Assembly: GCA_965207335.1 (NCBI GenBank)
Contig: OZ242267.1
Span: forward strand, 496,001-560,000
Length of the DNA: 64,000 nt
Direction of reading: 5' to 3'
DNA from: G965207335 sp965207335
GTDB lineage: Bacteria; Pseudomonadota; Gammaproteobacteria; PS1; Pseudothioglobaceae
Positions 61,138 to 64,000 of this stretch are shown piece after piece. Position 1 is the stretch's first letter, and every line of letters starts with the position of its first letter. The notes below the pieces were generated by a model that did not search any database, was not told the origin of the DNA, and was given only the letters and a program-made list of their open reading frames with translations. A program made the translations under genes and the position numbers.

Positions 61138-61970
61138 CGCATAACAAAACAATAATAGTTATTATAAATACAATAATAGTTATTGCTATATCTTATTTTT
61201 TAGTACAATTATTGTGGCTATATCTAGGCAAAAACATTAGCAATGATAATTTAAGTAATATATATAATTTTAATAAACAAATAAATAAGCAGACAATTAA
61301 AATTAAGCCTATATTTGGAGAAATAATTACCCAAAGCATTAACCCCTTACAAAAAGTAAAAAAAGTAGTACCGCAAAAAACAAAGTTAAACTTAAAACTA
61401 AAAGGTATTTGGCTTGACGATAATAATTATCAAAAAAGCTATGTACTAATTAATGTAAGCGGCAAGGACAAGGTTTATAAATTAAATGATAGCATATCAT
61501 CGCTAGCTATAATAAAAGATATTTACAAAAACTATATAACCATAAATAGGTCTGGAACAATAGAGTCCTTATATTTAAGAGCAAATAATAATAAACTATT
61601 AGCAATAGTTAGTAATACCAATACTAATAACCGTTCTTTAAAGACAAATTTATCCAAAAATGATATGATAGAGCTAAGAAAAATCCATAGTCAATTAAAG
61701 AAAAATCCTTGGAAATTATCACAGATTATGCGTATTAATCCTTATTACAAGAATGGTATTTTACAAGGATTTAAAATAAGACCAGGTAGAGAAGCAGTAT
61801 TATTTAAAAAACTAGGATTACAATCAGGAGATGTGGCTTATAAAATAAATGCTAAGAAGTTAAGCTTTAAAAATCTAACTAAGGTTTTAAGTAGTGTACT
61901 TAATAATAATACTATAATAATTGATATTTATCGTAAGCAAACTCCACTATCGCTAACACTTAAATTATAA
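61134..61970 (+). CDS. gspC: Type II secretion system protein C
   Basis: 278 residues: short cytoplasmic start, one transmembrane helix (about 7-29), a homology region (LKLKGIWLDDNNYQKSYVL, KVYKLNDSI) and a C-terminal PDZ-like domain (GFKIRPGREAVLFKKLGLQSGDVAYKI). GspC links the inner-membrane platform to the GspD secretin in the periplasm. Order gspC-gspD-gspE and tight spacing identify a gsp operon. Confidence 0.9.
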   Translation: MTHNKTIIVIINTIIVIAISYFLVQLLWLYLGKNISNDNLSNIYNFNKQINKQTIKIKPIFGEIITQSINPLQKVKKVVPQKTKLNLKLKGIWLDDNNYQKSYVLINVSGKDKVYKLNDSISSLAIIKDIYKNYITINRSGTIESLYLRANNNKLLAIVSNTNTNNRSLKTNLSKNDMIELRKIHSQLKKNPWKLSQIMRINPYYKNGILQGFKIRPGREAVLFKKLGLQSGDVAYKINAKKLSFKNLTKVLSSVLNNNTIIIDIYRKQTPLSLTLKL

Positions 61971-61972
61971 TT

Positions 61973-63910
61973 ATGAAAATAATAAAATTTTTAAAAAAAA
62001 TATTAATTCTATATTTAGTATCGGCTATGGTATTTGCAGAGAATACTATATTACTAAATTTTGAAGACGCTGATATTAAAAGTATAATTGAGTTAATATC
62101 AAAAGAAACAAATAAAAATTTTTTACTAGACCCTAGAGTAAGAAGACAAAATATAACTCTAATAGCAGAAAAACCAGTAAGTAGAGATGAGGCATATAGT
62201 ATATTTGTATCAATTTTAAGGGTTTATGGATATGGGGTTATTGAATCTGATAATATAACTAAAATTGTGCCAATTAGTGAAGTTAAACAAAATGAAACAG
62301 ATGTTAAAAATATAGAAGAATACATACTAAAAGGCGATGATATATCAACAGCTATTATTAGTTTAAAAAACATTAAAGCCGAGAAAATAGCTGGTATTCT
62401 AAGACCTATGATACCAAGCTTTGGACAAGTTATAGCTCATGGCAATAGTAACTCACTTATAGTTTTAGCACCAAAATCATCCTTAAATAAAATAATAAAG
62501 GTAATTAAAGCCCTAGAAAAAAGTATAAGCAACGATATACAAATAATCCAACTACAAAATTCTAATGCTGCCGATATAGTCGCTATTATGATTAAGGTAG
62601 AGAAAAAAGCTATTGCAAAAACTAATGGTTTACAAATAATAAATGATAAAAATAGCAACCAAATTGTGCTATCAGGAGGTACAAAAGAAGACAGAGATAG
62701 AACAGAATATAATATTAAAAAATTAGATAGTTATAGAAGTGACTCTGGCAAAACTCAGGTAATTTATCTAAATTATGCTAAAGCCAAAGAATTAGTTGCT
62801 ACATTAAAAGACATAGTAAAAATATATAATACTAAAAACAATAAAAATAAGAATGTTACAGATATAGCAATTACCGCAGATGAAAATACCAACAGTATAA
62901 TAATTCAAGCACCTGTATCATCAATGCAAGAAATAAAAAAAACTATTGCAAAATTAGATATTAGAAAAGCACAAGTACTAGTACAAGCAATTATTGTAGA
63001 AATATCTGATAATATAGCGGCAGAAATAGGTGTTCGTTGGTTATTAAATACCAGTAATGCAATAGGCTTAATAGATTTTACTGGTTCTGCTAATTTAATA
63101 AACTTAATAGCCGGCAATAATGGCTTACCTAATCCTAGTGCTATCGGTTCTGGTAGTAGTGTTGTATTTGGCAATAGTTTAAGTAATAATAGAGGTTGGG
63201 GGGCATTACTAAAAGCCTTGAGAAGTAACTCAGAGGTTAATATTTTATCAACTCCTTCTGTGGTAGCATTAGATAATGAAAATGCTAAAATAATAGTAGG
63301 ACAAGAAATACCTTTTATAACAGGACAATCAACACAAAATAGTGGCAATCCATTTACTACCATTCAACGCAAGGAAGTTGGCTTAAAACTTGATATAACT
63401 CCACAAGTAAATGCTGATAATTCTATTCAACTAAAAATTGAACAAGAAGTATCAAGTCTGCAAACAGCTGCTAGGTTAGCAACAGGAGCATCTGATATAA
63501 TCACTTCAAAAAGAAGTATTTCTACCACTGTTATTATTGATAATAACGAAATTTTAATATTAGGAGGACTAACAACTAGACAAACAGAAGAAGGAGAGGA
63601 AAATATCCCTATAATATCAAGCATACCAATAATTGGTAATTTATTTAAAAATAGAAGAAATCAAATAGATAAAAGAACACTTATGATTTTTGTAAAAGCT
63701 GATATTATAAGAGATAAAAAAAGTAGCTCTGCTTTATCTAGAAAGAAATACTCACAAATATATCAAGAGAGTAAAAATAGAAACCAATTATCATTAATAT
63801 CAGGTGATACTTCATTAAATTTATTACATATAAAAGAATTATTAGCAAAAGAGATAAAAAAAATAACCCAAGAAGAAGAGCAAATAAGAAAAGAAGATGC
63901 TGGACAATAA
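61973..63910 (+). CDS. gspD: Type II secretion system secretin GspD
   Basis: 645 residues with a signal peptide (LILYLVSAMVFA), N0-N3 periplasmic domains beginning ILLNFEDADIKSIIELIS, and the secretin pore with VLVQAIIVEISDNIAAEIG, TPSVVALDNENAKIIVGQEIPF written here as separate conserved stretches, and ISTTVIIDNNEILILGGL. It forms the outer-membrane channel for folded exoproteins. No GspS binding is evident, but the C-terminal tail is charged. It starts 2 bp after gspC. Confidence 0.94.
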   Translation: MKIIKFLKKILILYLVSAMVFAENTILLNFEDADIKSIIELISKETNKNFLLDPRVRRQNITLIAEKPVSRDEAYSIFVSILRVYGYGVIESDNITKIVPISEVKQNETDVKNIEEYILKGDDISTAIISLKNIKAEKIAGILRPMIPSFGQVIAHGNSNSLIVLAPKSSLNKIIKVIKALEKSISNDIQIIQLQNSNAADIVAIMIKVEKKAIAKTNGLQIINDKNSNQIVLSGGTKEDRDRTEYNIKKLDSYRSDSGKTQVIYLNYAKAKELVATLKDIVKIYNTKNNKNKNVTDIAITADENTNSIIIQAPVSSMQEIKKTIAKLDIRKAQVLVQAIIVEISDNIAAEIGVRWLLNTSNAIGLIDFTGSANLINLIAGNNGLPNPSAIGSGSSVVFGNSLSNNRGWGALLKALRSNSEVNILSTPSVVALDNENAKIIVGQEIPFITGQSTQNSGNPFTTIQRKEVGLKLDITPQVNADNSIQLKIEQEVSSLQTAARLATGASDIITSKRSISTTVIIDNNEILILGGLTTRQTEEGEENIPIISSIPIIGNLFKNRRNQIDKRTLMIFVKADIIRDKKSSSALSRKKYSQIYQESKNRNQLSLISGDTSLNLLHIKELLAKEIKKITQEEEQIRKEDAGQ

Positions 63911-63912
63911 TT

Positions 63913-64000
63913 ATGTTAAAAATACCACTTAGTTTTTGCCAAAAATTTAAAGTTGTGTTAGCCAACATGCCTAATGATTTGGTATTGCAATATGTAGAAC
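63913..64000 (+). CDS. gspE: Type II secretion ATPase GspE, N-terminal fragment
   Basis: Starts 2 bp after the gspD stop with MLKIPLSFCQKFKVVLANM and continues past the window edge. The motif (I/L)P-x-SF-x-(K/R) followed by a hydrophobic VVL stretch matches the N1E domain start of GspE, the cytoplasmic ATPase. Position after gspD supports this; only 29 codons are visible. Confidence 0.72.
   Translation, partial: MLKIPLSFCQKFKVVLANMPNDLVLQYVE

Overview
The window is a strongly AT-rich bacterial chromosome segment with tightly packed, mostly minus-strand genes. The gene set is gammaproteobacterial: hemA-prfA with a divergent lolB, lpxK-ycaR-kdsB, lolCD, a bamE/fur divergent pair, the bioF-bioH pair, panBC, nfuA and a general secretory (gsp) operon. 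It looks free-living or facultatively symbiotic, because amino-acid, vitamin and LPS biosynthesis are kept while repeats and mobile DNA are abundant. A sulfide:quinone-oxidoreductase-like flavoprotein is compatible with a sulfur-oxidising lineage of the Thioglobus/SUP05 type, but this is inference only.

Layout. 1-12.4 kb: core genes (ilvE end, lysC, bamE, fur, prfA, hemA, lolB, ruvB, two glutaredoxin-like proteins, folD, kdsB, ycaR, lpxK, lolC, lolD). 12.4-14.1 kb: a repeat-rich island with two tiny membrane-protein genes, two attC-like sites and several direct repeats. 14.1-21.8 kb: a metallopeptidase-like protein, purL, a pentapeptide-repeat membrane protein and a type II restriction-modification (RM) pair with a small extra gene. 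21.9-29.0 kb: membrane/hydrolase proteins, yebC, bioH, bioF, thiG. 29.3-35.0 kb: a second RM operon (a RadC-D12 methyltransferase fusion, a coiled-coil membrane protein split by a frameshift, an AlwI-family endonuclease, a second methyltransferase). 35.0-35.9 kb: a mazEF-type pair between inverted repeats, then tRNA-Val(GAC). 36.2-42.9 kb: a complete MoxR/DUF58/Bat operon. 42.9-51.0 kb: SQR-like protein, thiL, nfuA, panC, a PutAbiC-like abortive infection gene, panB, trmD, dapE and an HTH protein. 51.3-56.15 kb: a fumarylacetoacetate-hydrolase-family gene followed by a six-copy, 740-bp tandem array. 56.2-64 kb: queH, leuA, ppa, rsmD, coaD, gspC, gspD and the start of gspE.

The most striking element is the 740-bp array. 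Each unit carries, on the minus strand, a 100-residue protein whose first ~45 residues look like the nitrile-hydratase-type leader peptide (NHLP) of proteusin-class RiPP precursors. It is followed by a cysteine-free, Gly/Ala/Val/Pro-rich tail with three GIP motifs. No recognisable maturation enzyme lies in the window. The array grew by tandem amplification that also copied the 3' end of the neighbouring hydrolase gene, and an Ala/Val difference gives the order A-V-A-A-V-A, suggesting a later three-unit duplication.

A second theme is a miniature inverted-repeat element (ends GAGACCTTTGCATAAA). Eight complete copies are present, seven with perfect 5-bp target duplications, plus fragments. Copies sit exactly at gene ends and supply all or part of the stop codons of prfA, bioF, batD, trmD and queH; a remnant supplies the start codon of lolB.
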